Below the pieces are notes generated by a model. That model did no database searches. It was not told the origin of the DNA and worked only from the letters and a program-made list of their open reading frames with translations. A DNA stretch of 64,000 bases from Pseudomonas congelans (GTDB lineage Bacteria > Pseudomonadota > Gammaproteobacteria > Pseudomonadales > Pseudomonadaceae), in assembly GCF_900103225.1 (NCBI RefSeq), contig NZ_FNJH01000010.1, positions 1-64,000 of the forward strand, read 5' to 3'. Every line of letters starts with the position of its first letter. Positions within the stretch are counted from its first letter, which is position 1. Shown piece by piece: positions 51,893 to 60,207 of this stretch. A program made the position numbers and the translations under genes.

Positions 51893-52666
51893 ATGGCCGA
51901 GGCCACGCCCGCCCTGGAAATCCGCAACCTGCACAAGCGCTATGATCAGCTTGAGGTGCTCAAAGGTATCTCGCTGACGGCTCGCGACGGCGACGTCATA
52001 TCGATCCTTGGCTCTTCCGGTTCCGGCAAGTCCACGTTGCTGCGCTGCATCAACCTGCTGGAAAACCCGCATCAGGGCCAGATTCTGGTGGCTGGCGAAG
52101 AACTGAAGCTCAAGGCCGCGCGCAACGGCGATCTGATTGCCGCCGATAACCGGCAGATCAACCGCCTGCGCAGCCAGATCGGCTTCGTGTTCCAGAATTT
52201 CAACCTGTGGCCGCACATGAGCGTGCTCGATAACATCATCGAAGCCCCGCGTCGCGTCCTCGGTCAGAGCAAGGCAGAGGCCATTGCGGTGGCTGAAGAG
52301 TTGCTGGCCAAGGTAGGTATCGCCGACAAGCGCCATGCCTACCCCGCACAACTTTCCGGCGGACAGCAGCAACGCGCCGCCATTGCGCGTACGCTGGCCA
52401 TGCAACCAAAGGTCATCCTGTTCGACGAGCCGACCTCGGCCCTCGACCCGGAGATGGTTCAGGAAGTACTCGGTGTCATCCGCGCCCTGGCTGAAGAAGG
52501 CCGGACCATGCTGCTGGTGACCCACGAAATGAATTTTGCACGTCAGGTATCAAGTGAAGTGGTGTTTTTGCATCAGGGAATGGTCGAAGAACAGGGCACA
52601 CCGCAGCAAGTATTCGAAAACCCGCTGTCGGCAAGGTGCAAACAATTCATGTCGAGTCACCGCTAA
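51893..52666 (+). CDS. Polar amino-acid ABC transporter ATP-binding protein (HisP-like)
   Basis: A 257-residue ABC ATPase: Walker A GSSGSGKST, Q-loop FVFQNFNLWPHMSV, signature LSGGQQQRAAIARTL, Walker B VILFDEPTSALDPEM, H-switch VTHEMNFAR. The GEELKLKAARNGDLIAADNR insertion is characteristic of HisP/ArgT-system ATPases for histidine and basic amino acids. First gene of a four-gene operon that corresponds in order to PAO1 PA5152-PA5155. Confidence 0.9.
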   Translation: MAEATPALEIRNLHKRYDQLEVLKGISLTARDGDVISILGSSGSGKSTLLRCINLLENPHQGQILVAGEELKLKAARNGDLIAADNRQINRLRSQIGFVFQNFNLWPHMSVLDNIIEAPRRVLGQSKAEAIAVAEELLAKVGIADKRHAYPAQLSGGQQQRAAIARTLAMQPKVILFDEPTSALDPEMVQEVLGVIRALAEEGRTMLLVTHEMNFARQVSSEVVFLHQGMVEEQGTPQQVFENPLSARCKQFMSSHR

Positions 52667-52679
52667 CGGAGCAACACCC

Positions 52680-53444
52680 ATGCAGTCGTACAGAAAGATC
52701 TTGCTGATCGCAGCGGCCACCCTTGCCTTCAGCGGCAGTGCCTTTGCTGAAACAATGAAAATGGGCATCGAAGGTGCCTACCCGCCGTTCAACAACAAGG
52801 ACGCGAGTGGCCAGGTGGTGGGCTTCGACTATGAAATCGGCCAGGCCCTGTGCGCCAAGATGAAGGTCGAGTGCGAAGCGGTGACATCCGACTGGGACGG
52901 CATCATCCCGGCGTTGATGGCCAACAAGTTCGACTTCCTGATCTCGTCGCTGTCGATCACCGAAGAGCGCAAGCAGGTGGTCGATTTCACCAACCCGTAT
53001 TACTCGAACAAGCTGCAATTCATCGCGCCGAAAACCTCGTCGATCGATGTATCGAGCGTTGAAAAAGCCAAAGAGAGCCTTGCCGGCAAGTCAGTGGGTG
53101 CACAGCGCTCGACACTCGCCGCCACCTGGCTGGAAGACAAGCTGGGGATCATGGACGCCAAACTCTATGACACTCAGGAAAACGCCTTCCTTGACCTGTC
53201 CTCCGGTCGCGTCGACGCCATGCTGGCCGACAAATACGTCAGCTTCGAGTGGCTGAAAAGCGAAGCGGGTCAGAACTTCGAGTTCAAGGGCGAGCCTGTC
53301 GTGGAAGACGACAAGATCGGCATCGCAGTGCGCAAAGACGACACGCAACTGCGCGATCGCTTGAACGCTGCCCTGAAAGAAATCATCGCTGACGGCACCT
53401 ACAAGAAGATCAACGACAAGTATTTCCCTTTCAGCATCCTCTGA
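52680..53444 (+). CDS. Polar amino-acid-binding periplasmic protein (family 3)
   Basis: A 254-residue binding protein with signal peptide MQSYRKILLIAAATLAFSGSAFA, mature start ETMKMGIEGAYPPFNNKDAS. Family 3 motifs: GFDYEIGQALCAKMKVECE, WDGIIPALMANKFDFLISSL with SITEERKQVVDFTNPYY, VGAQRSTLAATWLED and GIAVRKDDTQLRDRLN. It resembles HisJ/ArgT/lysine-arginine-ornithine receptors. It follows the ATPase gene by 13 bases. Confidence 0.9.
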   Translation: MQSYRKILLIAAATLAFSGSAFAETMKMGIEGAYPPFNNKDASGQVVGFDYEIGQALCAKMKVECEAVTSDWDGIIPALMANKFDFLISSLSITEERKQVVDFTNPYYSNKLQFIAPKTSSIDVSSVEKAKESLAGKSVGAQRSTLAATWLEDKLGIMDAKLYDTQENAFLDLSSGRVDAMLADKYVSFEWLKSEAGQNFEFKGEPVVEDDKIGIAVRKDDTQLRDRLNAALKEIIADGTYKKINDKYFPFSIL

Positions 53445-53509
53445 TTCACCTGACCGCGTCGCCGTGCTTCCTGTCGAAGCGCGGCGACCGGCCCTGACAA
53501 AGCCTGCCC

Positions 53510-54205
53510 ATGAACATTGATCTCCACGGATTCGGCCCGGCCCTTGCGGCTGGTGCGCTGATGACGGTCCAGCTTGCACTCTCGGCCCTGTGCCTGGGGT
53601 TGGTGCTCGGACTGCTCGGCGCCTTGGCCAAGACCTCGCCCTACAAGCCGCTGCAATGGCTGGGCAGTACCTACTCGACGCTGGTGCGCGGCATTCCCGA
53701 ACTGCTTTGGGTGCTGCTGATTTACTTCGGCACCGTCAACGGCATGCGCGCCCTGGGCAAACTGTTCGACATCCCCGACCTGGCCCTGAGCGCCTTTGCT
53801 GCCGGGGTCATTGCCCTGGGCATTTGCTTCGGCGCCTACGCGACCGAAGTGTTTCGCGGCGCGATTCTGGCCATTCCCAAAGGCCATCGTGAAGCCGGGC
53901 TGGCGCTGGGCATGTCACGCTCGCGCATCCTCTTCAAACTGGTCCTGCCGCAGATGTGGCGCATCGCCCTGCCCGGCCTGGGCAACCTGTTCATGATTCT
54001 GATGAAGGACACCGCACTGGTTTCGGTGATCGGCCTGGAAGAAATCATGCGCCACGCGCAGATCGCCGTGGGCTTCACCAAGCAAGCGTTCACCTTCTAC
54101 ATGGCCGCCGCCTTCATGTACCTGGGCCTGACCGTGCTGGCCATGGCCGGCATGTACTTCCTTGAAAAACGCGCCAGTCGCGGCTTTCTGAGGAGCGCGT
54201 CATGA
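53510..54205 (+). CDS. Polar amino-acid ABC transporter permease (HisQ-like)
   Basis: A 231-residue membrane protein with about five helices. The HisQ/GlnP coupling loop is AILAIPKGHREAGLALGMSR; the start of the family domain is LAAGALMTVQLALSALCLGL. Pairs with the next gene to form the translocation channel. Its stop overlaps the next start by four bases (ATGA). Confidence 0.9.
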   Translation: MNIDLHGFGPALAAGALMTVQLALSALCLGLVLGLLGALAKTSPYKPLQWLGSTYSTLVRGIPELLWVLLIYFGTVNGMRALGKLFDIPDLALSAFAAGVIALGICFGAYATEVFRGAILAIPKGHREAGLALGMSRSRILFKLVLPQMWRIALPGLGNLFMILMKDTALVSVIGLEEIMRHAQIAVGFTKQAFTFYMAAAFMYLGLTVLAMAGMYFLEKRASRGFLRSAS

Positions 54206-54891
54206 ACTGGGAAGTCATCATCAAGTGGCTGCCACGCCTGGCACAGGGCGCGACCCTGACCCTGGAACTGGTGGCGATTGCCGTCACCGCCGGGCTGATC
54301 CTCGCCATCCCGATGGGCATCGCCCGCGCATCGCGGCACTGGCCGGTGCGCGCCCTGCCCTACGCCTACATCTTTTTCTTCCGCGGCACGCCGCTGCTGG
54401 TGCAACTGTTTCTGGTCTATTACGGGCTGGCGCAGTTCGAGTCGGTGCGCCAGAGTGCGTTGTGGCCATACCTGCGCGACCCGTTCTGGTGTGCCGTGGT
54501 GACCATGACCCTGCATACCGCCGCCTACATCGCCGAGATCCTGCGGGGCGCCATGCAGGCCGTGCCGCCGGGTGAGGTCGAAGCGGCACGGGCGCTGGGC
54601 ATGTCGAAATGGAAGGCGCTGTTCTACATCGTCCTGCCACGCGCGGCACGCATCGGCCTGCCGGCCTACAGCAACGAAGTGATCCTGATGCTCAAGGCCA
54701 GCGCGCTGGCCAGCACCGTCACCCTGCTGGAGCTGACCGGCATGGCACGCACGATCATCGCCCGCACCTACCTGCCGGTGGAAATCTTCTTCGCCGCCGG
54801 CATGTTCTATCTGGTCATGACCTTCGTGCTGGTGCAGGGCTTCCGGCTGCTGGAAAAACTATTGCGTGTAGACGCCAGCCAGGGGCGCTGA
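54202..54891 (+). CDS. Polar amino-acid ABC transporter permease (HisM-like)
   Basis: A 229-residue membrane protein with about five helices and the coupling loop AMQAVPPGEVEAARALGMSK; FFFRGTPLLVQLFLVYYGLA is a HisM/GlnP hallmark. Second channel subunit of the transporter. The methyltransferase gene follows closely. Confidence 0.9.
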   Translation: MNWEVIIKWLPRLAQGATLTLELVAIAVTAGLILAIPMGIARASRHWPVRALPYAYIFFFRGTPLLVQLFLVYYGLAQFESVRQSALWPYLRDPFWCAVVTMTLHTAAYIAEILRGAMQAVPPGEVEAARALGMSKWKALFYIVLPRAARIGLPAYSNEVILMLKASALASTVTLLELTGMARTIIARTYLPVEIFFAAGMFYLVMTFVLVQGFRLLEKLLRVDASQGR

Positions 54892-54946
54892 TATGAAAGG
54901 TGCTGGCGTCGATCCAGCCAGCACCTTGCCACACGAGGCCGCGACC

Positions 54947-56164
54947 ATGCCCTCTGAACCTCGCTTGCAGGATGAACACCTCGGCAGCCACTTTGGTGCG
55001 CTGGACAGCTTCCTGTTCGCGCATCAGGCCTTGTGGCGGCCCAAGCCGTTCACGCACCTGGCCCTGCCATGGGAAGACAAATACCCGGACCTCGCGCACT
55101 GGCTGCGACAACGCACGCTGGAACAGGCCGAGGCCGCGCACAACCACCCGGAACACCTCGACGCGCCCTTCCCGTTCAAACAACTGGCCGCCGAAGCCGT
55201 CGCGCTGAGCCACGTCGCCGAACTACCCGTGCATGCGCTGCAGCCGGTCGAGGCGCGCATGAGCGTCGATGTGCCGGGGCGCAAGTGGCAGCAGATCGAA
55301 GCCTTCGCCAGCCATCTGGACATGCGTGACAGCGCGACTCACTGGCTGGACTGGTGCGCCGGCAAAGGCCACCTGGGGCGACGCCTGACCGGGCCTGGTC
55401 AGCGTCTGACCTGCCTGGAGCACGACCCGGCGCTGATCGAAGCAGGCCTGGCCCTGAGCACGCGGCAAGACATCGACGCCAGGCATGTGCAGCAGGATGT
55501 CATGGCCGACGACACGTGGCGCTGCCTGCAACCCGAACATACGCCTGTGGCGCTGCATGCCTGCGGCGACCTGCACATTCAGTTGATGGAGCTGGCCAGC
55601 CAGACCGGCTGCCGGCACATGGCGATTGCGCCATGCTGCTATAACCGCACCCGGCACGAGCTTTATCAGGCGCTGTCCAGCGACGGCAAGGCGTCCGGCT
55701 TGAAATTGTCGCGGGACGAACTCGGCCTGCCGCTCAGTGAAACCGTGACGGCCGGCGCGCGCGTGCGTCGTCAACGCGACATCTCGATGGCCCGCCGCCT
55801 GGGCTTCGACCTGCTGCAGCGCCGCCTGCGCGGCATCGATGACTACTTGCCCACACCTTCGCTGCCGACGTCCTGGCTGGATGCGTCCTACGCGGACTAC
55901 TGCAGCCATCTGGCAAAACTCAAGCATCTGCCTGCACCGGGCCAGCAGGACTGGGCTGCTCTGGAAGCCGCTGGCTGGAAAAGACTGGCCGAAGTGCGCA
56001 ATCTGGAACTGGTCCGCGATCTGTTTCGACGTCCGCTGGAGGTGTGGCTGGTGTTGGACAGGGCGATGTATGTGCGCGAGCAGGGTTACAGCGTGAGCGT
56101 TGGCACCTTCTGTGACAGCCGAATTACACCGCGCAACCTGCTGATTCTGGCTCGAAAATCGTGA
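54947..56164 (+). CDS. SAM-dependent methyltransferase
   Basis: A 405-residue protein. The SAM-binding motif I is in LDWCAGKGHLGRRLTGPG at about 145-160, with the acidic motif II loop CLEHDPALIEAGL. A catalytic-like segment APCCYNRTRHELYQALS follows LHACGDLHIQLMELASQ. This layout resembles the Methyltransf_32 (METTL25/GSTCD-like) group; the substrate is unknown. ATG 54947 (MPSEPRLQDEHL) has GAGG about 8 bases upstream; an earlier ATG at 54893, right after the permease stop, would add 18 residues. Probably co-transcribed with the transporter. Confidence 0.75.
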   Translation: MPSEPRLQDEHLGSHFGALDSFLFAHQALWRPKPFTHLALPWEDKYPDLAHWLRQRTLEQAEAAHNHPEHLDAPFPFKQLAAEAVALSHVAELPVHALQPVEARMSVDVPGRKWQQIEAFASHLDMRDSATHWLDWCAGKGHLGRRLTGPGQRLTCLEHDPALIEAGLALSTRQDIDARHVQQDVMADDTWRCLQPEHTPVALHACGDLHIQLMELASQTGCRHMAIAPCCYNRTRHELYQALSSDGKASGLKLSRDELGLPLSETVTAGARVRRQRDISMARRLGFDLLQRRLRGIDDYLPTPSLPTSWLDASYADYCSHLAKLKHLPAPGQQDWAALEAAGWKRLAEVRNLELVRDLFRRPLEVWLVLDRAMYVREQGYSVSVGTFCDSRITPRNLLILARKS

Positions 56165-56459
56165 CCTAAATCGGTTGAGCAACCTGTGGATAAGTCTGTT
56201 GATGAAAATGTGGATGAGTGCGTTAAAGCTTGGCGCGCCAGTTACTGAAGCCCCTTATTTTTTTCCGCAATCCTTCCCGTAACCCGCAAAAACAATACCT
56301 TGCGGCTCAATGCACCCGACTGCACATAATTACCCAGCTGCGCAAATGTTTATCAGCCAATTGTGCATAAAGATTTGGTAAAGGCTCTGGCGCAAGCGTT
56401 TTGCGCGGCTCGATCGTGCACATGCAGACGCCTGCGCACGACCTGTCCGGCGCAAGATT
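56165..56459. other. Intergenic region, no feature seen
   Basis: 295 AT-leaning bases between the methyltransferase stop and the convergent DUF6124 gene. No clear terminator stem or gene was found. Confidence 0.35.
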
Positions 56460-56786
56460 TCAGACCTCTTCGACACACTCCAGCGAGCGCTCGACCATGA
56501 CCTTGGCCATTTCCAGCATGTGCATGGACGCGAACGCCAGGTCGCGTTGCGAACCGGTCAGTTCATCGCCGAGTTCGTGGGCGGTGGCCGATGCGCAACG
56601 CAGGAAATCCAGCGCGTGCACCAGGGTGGCTTCCAGGCTGATGAAATCGGACTTGCTGTCGTGGGGTTCCTTGGCCGCTCGGGAGATTGGCAGGTAACAC
56701 TCCATGGCGCGCTTGACCACAGCCTTGTCGAAGACCGGTGCACTGCTGGATTGCTTGTTGGGCGGATCGGGGGTTACTTTGACCAT
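56460..56786 (-). CDS. DUF6124 family protein
   Basis: A 108-residue soluble protein: MVKVTPDPPNKQSSSAPVFD, then a helical region (SKSDFISLEATLVHALDFLR; AHELGDELTGSQRDLAFASM; ALEMAKVMVERSLECV-like end). This matches the small Pseudomonas DUF6124/DUF3077 proteins, of unknown role, that often occur as several paralogues per genome. GAAGGAG lies 7 bases before ATG 56786. The upstream region is a long structured leader (see 56815-56980), so expression is probably controlled at RNA level. Confidence 0.8.
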   Translation of the reverse strand: MVKVTPDPPNKQSSSAPVFDKAVVKRAMECYLPISRAAKEPHDSKSDFISLEATLVHALDFLRCASATAHELGDELTGSQRDLAFASMHMLEMAKVMVERSLECVEEV

Positions 56787-56814
56787 GCTTAGCTCCTTCT
56801 ATGAAGTCGCTGCT

Positions 56815-56980
56815 TTTCGCTACTAAACGAAAGGTGGCGACTGTACGCGAGTTAGTAGACCGGTGAGCTAAGAACCGGCGCACCCGAAGGTGCCAAGCGC
56901 ACAGTCGCCATAGCATCAGGACGAAGCCTGATGAAACGCGGCTGTGTTACGCCTTAACTCACTGCGGGCTACTAAACCCG
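56815..56980 (-). promoter_or_regulatory. Candidate structured 5' leader RNA of the DUF6124 gene
   Basis: Read on the minus strand, 5' to 3'. Hairpin A (56980-56965): stem CGGG/CCCG, loop TTTAGTAG. Hairpin B (56933-56914): CATCAGG/CCTGATG. A 14-bp stem (56910-56897 with 56848-56835; TGGCGACTGTGCGC and GCGTACAGTCGCCA, one G-U) encloses hairpin P2 GCACC-TTCG-GGTGC, hairpin P3 CCGGT/ACCGG and the single strand CTACTAAC. Hairpin C (56832-56815): TTTCG/CGAAA, again with loop TTTAGTAG. Both TTTAGTAG loops are complementary to the junction strand CTACTAA, so alternative pseudoknots are possible. It ends 28 bases before the start codon, near the ribosome site. Confidence 0.6.
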
Positions 56981-57146
56981 ATCGCTGATGGGCAGCGACG
57001 GGGCGGAGATTAGAAGCCCGGACAGGGGGGCGCAAGCGGTCGGGGATTCTCTCGGAAATGTCCTTCAAAAGAAAGAGACGAGCCCTGCAAAAACCGGCCT
57101 GAAAGCGTTGCAAAAGGTGAGTTCACAGTACGACGCTTTGATTCTG

Positions 57147-57182
57147 GCCGAAGGCCGTAGGAGCGAACTTGTTCGCGAAGAC
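57147..57182. repeat. REP element
   Basis: GTAGGAGCGAACTTGTTCGCGAAG (57157-57180) is the inverse orientation of the REP core seen three times at 6181-6330. It precedes the 3' end of the J-domain gene. Confidence 0.75.
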
Positions 57183-57219
57183 TGAATACGCAGCGCCGCA
57201 TTCCTGTAATGACTCACTA

Positions 57220-58245
57220 CTAAAACTGATCATCCTTCAACCGCGCAAACGGCACACTGCGGTTCTGCAGCTTGCGCAACGTCAGCTTGTAGGCACTGGA
57301 CTTGATCTGACTGCCCATCGGCGTCTCCTCCAGCAAAATCCGACCCGACGCAAAGGCACAGCCCGTGCTCATCATCTTGTACTTGAGCAGGTACAGCCCC
57401 GGGTCCATCTTGGCGAACGTAAACACCGCCCCGGCCGGCACAAACGCATGCCGAAACGCCCTGCGCCCCACCGCATCCGTGACCTTGGCATACACCGCCG
57501 ACTCGCCCGCCGAGTTATCCACAGTGATCTGCGACCAGCCGTTGTCCTTGAGCACCGGCATGTCCTTCACATAACCCGCCTTGTCCGGCCACGGCGCGCC
57601 CATCGGATCAAGCGCCGCCACGCCACACTCGGACGCCGCCGCATCCACCGGCTTCGCCGGGCTCGCTGCAGGCTCCTCGACCGGCGCGGCAGGCGTTGCA
57701 GGAGCGGGCTTGACCCACGTCTGCGCAACTGGCGCAGGCTCGGACGGCACAAACGACTTGCCTGCACCCGGGTCGTAACCCATCCACGCCCCACCCGCGC
57801 AGAACACCACAAACAACAGCGCCCAACGCCACGCACTGCGACGACGCCTGTCACGGGAGGGGGATGCAGAAGCATAGGAAGAGGACTTGGGAGCCGGTCC
57901 CGAACGAGCCGCCTGAGACGGCGCTGCAGTTGCGGCGGCAGAAGTGGCGGCATACACATGAACCGCCTGCCCGCGCGTTGCATGCGCCTGCTTGCGGCGC
58001 GCAGCATCGATACGCGCCTTGTGCTCATTGGCTGCGAGCTGCGCGTCATAAGCCGCACGCCGCGAAGGGTCAGCCAGCACATCGTGAGACGCGTTGACGA
58101 CGCCCATCATGTCCGAGGCGTAAGGATCTGGATTCCTGTCCGGGTGCAGCTTCTGCGCCAGCTTGCGATAAGCCTTCTTGATCTGCTCAGGAGAGGCATC
58201 GCGAGCAACACTCAGCAGCTCGTAATGCGTAGGCGTTCTCTGCAT
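57220..58245 (-). CDS. Membrane-anchored J-domain protein
   Basis: A 341-residue protein with an N-terminal J domain (residues 5-70: HYELLSVARDASPEQIKKAY, HPD at 34-36). A low-complexity Ala/Ser-rich region follows (about 85-135), then one membrane helix near 142-160 (WALLFVVFCAGGAWMG), a Pro-rich linker, and a C-terminal domain of about 130 residues (DKAGYVKDMPVLKDNGWSQI; PGLYLLKYKMMSTGC) that I do not recognise and that should be periplasmic. The HPD motif implies stimulation of a DnaK-type Hsp70 on the cytoplasmic side. Start chosen at MQRTPTHYELL, where the J domain begins; an open frame 108 codons longer crosses a terminator and is not credible. Confidence 0.82.
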   Translation of the reverse strand: MQRTPTHYELLSVARDASPEQIKKAYRKLAQKLHPDRNPDPYASDMMGVVNASHDVLADPSRRAAYDAQLAANEHKARIDAARRKQAHATRGQAVHVYAATSAAATAAPSQAARSGPAPKSSSYASASPSRDRRRRSAWRWALLFVVFCAGGAWMGYDPGAGKSFVPSEPAPVAQTWVKPAPATPAAPVEEPAASPAKPVDAAASECGVAALDPMGAPWPDKAGYVKDMPVLKDNGWSQITVDNSAGESAVYAKVTDAVGRRAFRHAFVPAGAVFTFAKMDPGLYLLKYKMMSTGCAFASGRILLEETPMGSQIKSSAYKLTLRKLQNRSVPFARLKDDQF

Positions 58246-58342
58246 TGCACTTGCTGTCCATGGCCGACTGCCATTTTCGATACAGCTGTATCGGCCAAAA
58301 AACCGGTAGCTCCAGTGCAAATCCGACGCAACAGCAACCAGC

Positions 58343-58381
58343 ACACAAGAAAATGCCCGAATCCAGAGGATCCGGGCATTT
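58343..58381 (-). terminator. Strong terminator facing the minus strand, upstream of the J-domain gene
   Basis: 14-bp stem: AAATGCCCGAATCC (58351-58364) with GGATCCGGGCATTT (58368-58381), one G-U, 3-base loop. On the minus strand TCTT follows. It implies a minus-strand transcript originating between it and tRNA-Thr. Confidence 0.75.
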
Positions 58382-59003
58382 CTTGAAACATCGATGAAGC
58401 CTTCGTCAGCATCCAGACGCACATTCATGCGATTCAGACAGCCATCCTCAGCCCCACCCTGCGCAAAGCCAAAAGACCAGGCGCACCTGCAAATATCCTT
58501 CAACAACTCTTCAGCGAATGACCAGCCTGCGGCATACAACACCCCAAACCCGGTTACGATCCATCGCATTACTCATCAGATAGTCCTTTATCTGCATGGC
58601 TGAAAAGCTAACGACCCGTGCTGCTGACTCAGTAGCCTGGGCCGTTGAGAACAAGCCTATGCAAAGCCCTCATGCACCGCAACTGCCCAAAAATGGTGGG
58701 GTCGGATGGGTGCCTGTTCACACCCCAAATCGCCACCACGGCTGCAACCCTCTGCGTGCAAGACCTGGTTAAAAATCCAGCGTCCCCTCATGCATAAGCT
58801 GTGCGCGCCAGAGGCAAAATCAACGCCCGAATTCAACGCCATCCGCCCTATCACACAGACCAATCCGTCGAAACCGAAGGACACGTCCTGCACTACCACC
58901 CGCCCGCCTCCGACCCGAAGCGCCAATGGTCGATTTTTTTCAACTGAATCAGACAGCTAGGCTTTACAAGCGCATCAGACTCTATATACTCGCAGCCCAT
59001 TAC
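58382..59003. other. Region upstream of tRNA-Thr with no supported gene
   Basis: About 620 bases. A minus-strand terminator lies just to its left, so a small gene or sRNA may be encoded, but open frames here (for example 58657-58926 minus, 58706-58960 plus) show no ribosome site or recognisable family. The last 60 bases must hold the tRNA promoter (TATATACT at 58983-58990 is a likely -10). Confidence 0.4.
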
Positions 59004-59079
<76 letters not shown>

Positions 59080-59086
59080 TATAAAT

Positions 59087-59120
59087 CAAGGGCTTGCAGC
59101 GATGCAGGCCCTTGTTTTTT
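59087..59120 (+). terminator. Terminator after tRNA-Thr
   Basis: 12-bp stem CAAGGGCTTGCA (59087-59098) and TGCAGGCCCTTG (59103-59114) with one G-U, then TTTTTT. Confidence 0.9.
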
Positions 59121-59362
59121 CCCCCAGACGTAATAAGCCACGTAACAAGGCCACCGATCGGGCCTGTCTTACGCGCTCCACGTCGAACTCCAACCGCAGC
59201 TACAGACGCTCATAAGCAGTAGCGCGAGACCCTGGCCAACCGCTCGGTGCAGGGTGCCCCGCTCAAAATCTGAGGGGGGTCAGAAAAAAGGTAATATTAG
59301 TAATACGGCTCGGGAAAAATGGCTGCAGCCCTTGCAGGCCGTGGCTTTCAGCGCTTTCTGGC

Positions 59363-59494
59363 AAAGGTAATATTGAAGCGATACAAAGGCCATAATATTA
59401 CCTTTTACTAAAGCTATATTTTCATTTCCTAAAACCCAATGAATCCGGGGGTTTCAGGAAAATATTACCTTTCATATCGCTTCATATTACCTTT
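59363..59494. mobile_element. 132-bp MITE-like element with 20-bp terminal inverted repeats
   Basis: The left end AAAGGTAATATTGAAGCGAT (59363-59382) is repeated inverted at the right end, ATCGCTTCATATTACCTTT (59476-59494), with one base missing. Inside are two more inverted copies of the end core, AATATTACCTTT at 59394-59405 and 59461-59472; another direct copy AAAGGTAATATT lies outside at 59287-59298 after a GGGGGGTCAG sequence. No transposase is encoded. A related-to-REP (RAYT-mobilised) origin is a guess. Confidence 0.6.
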
Positions 59495-59499
59495 CGATG

Positions 59500-60207
59500 T
59501 AATACGCGCAGGCCAGTAAAACCGTGGCCTCCAGCCTAGGTTCGAGGGTCATATAGCTAATATCGCTCTTTTTGAAAACACCCTCCCATACCTGAGATTC
59601 GATCTCATTTAAAACGGCTTTTTTCAAAACTCCGACTGCAGCGGATTAAGGTCTTCAGGTCGTCACCAGCACGTGTAACTGTGTGCAACGTCATAGCATC
59701 CTGAGTGCGGCTATAGCCCCCGTCCTGCGTGCGTTGTAGAGGTTTGACCTGATCTGGCTATCGATGCCCTGGTGCGCCGCTTCAGGACTGGTATCGATTT
59801 GGAAAACCACCCTCCTCCTCGGTTTTCCAACTTTTCACCCAAGCGGGCCGGGCCCCCGAGGTTTGCCACCATCTGTACCGCTCCGTCGCTCACTGTGTAA
59901 GGCGCTGACATTTTTCTGCATAAGCTTGCACGTTGTGCAATTGCCGCTCCCCTGCGCAACCCCACGGCTGGCCTGGGCTGGGGTAGTGCTTTCATCGCAT
60001 CTGGATTTGCACAAAAAACGGACGCGGAGCCCGTCGGCGGGAGGGGGATAAGTGCTTTTCTGAGGAAGATATTTTCGCCGATACCGATGCTTTAGATTTC
60101 AAGCCATGAGCTTCCGCTAAGAAGCCTTGCGGCTTCCGGAGGTCGGATGTAGTCTTCCAAGACGACTTTTTGTCAAAAAAATTCAGAAAATGCTTCTTGA
60201 GGTAAAA
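59500..60207. other. Accessory-region spacer before the defence genes
   Basis: About 700 bases. Two overlapping open frames (59711-59995 minus; 59764-60051 plus) are present but neither is recognised or has a good ribosome site. The final 100 bases contain an A/T-rich stretch that could carry the promoter of the ATPase gene. Confidence 0.4.

Noticed and set aside
57169..58386. 405-codon plus-strand open frame
   Set aside because: Antisense to the J-domain gene; arginine/histidine-rich mirror composition.
59711..59995. 94-codon minus-strand open frame in the accessory spacer
   Set aside because: An internal start would give a smaller basic protein, but no family or ribosome site was convincing, so it was not called as a gene.
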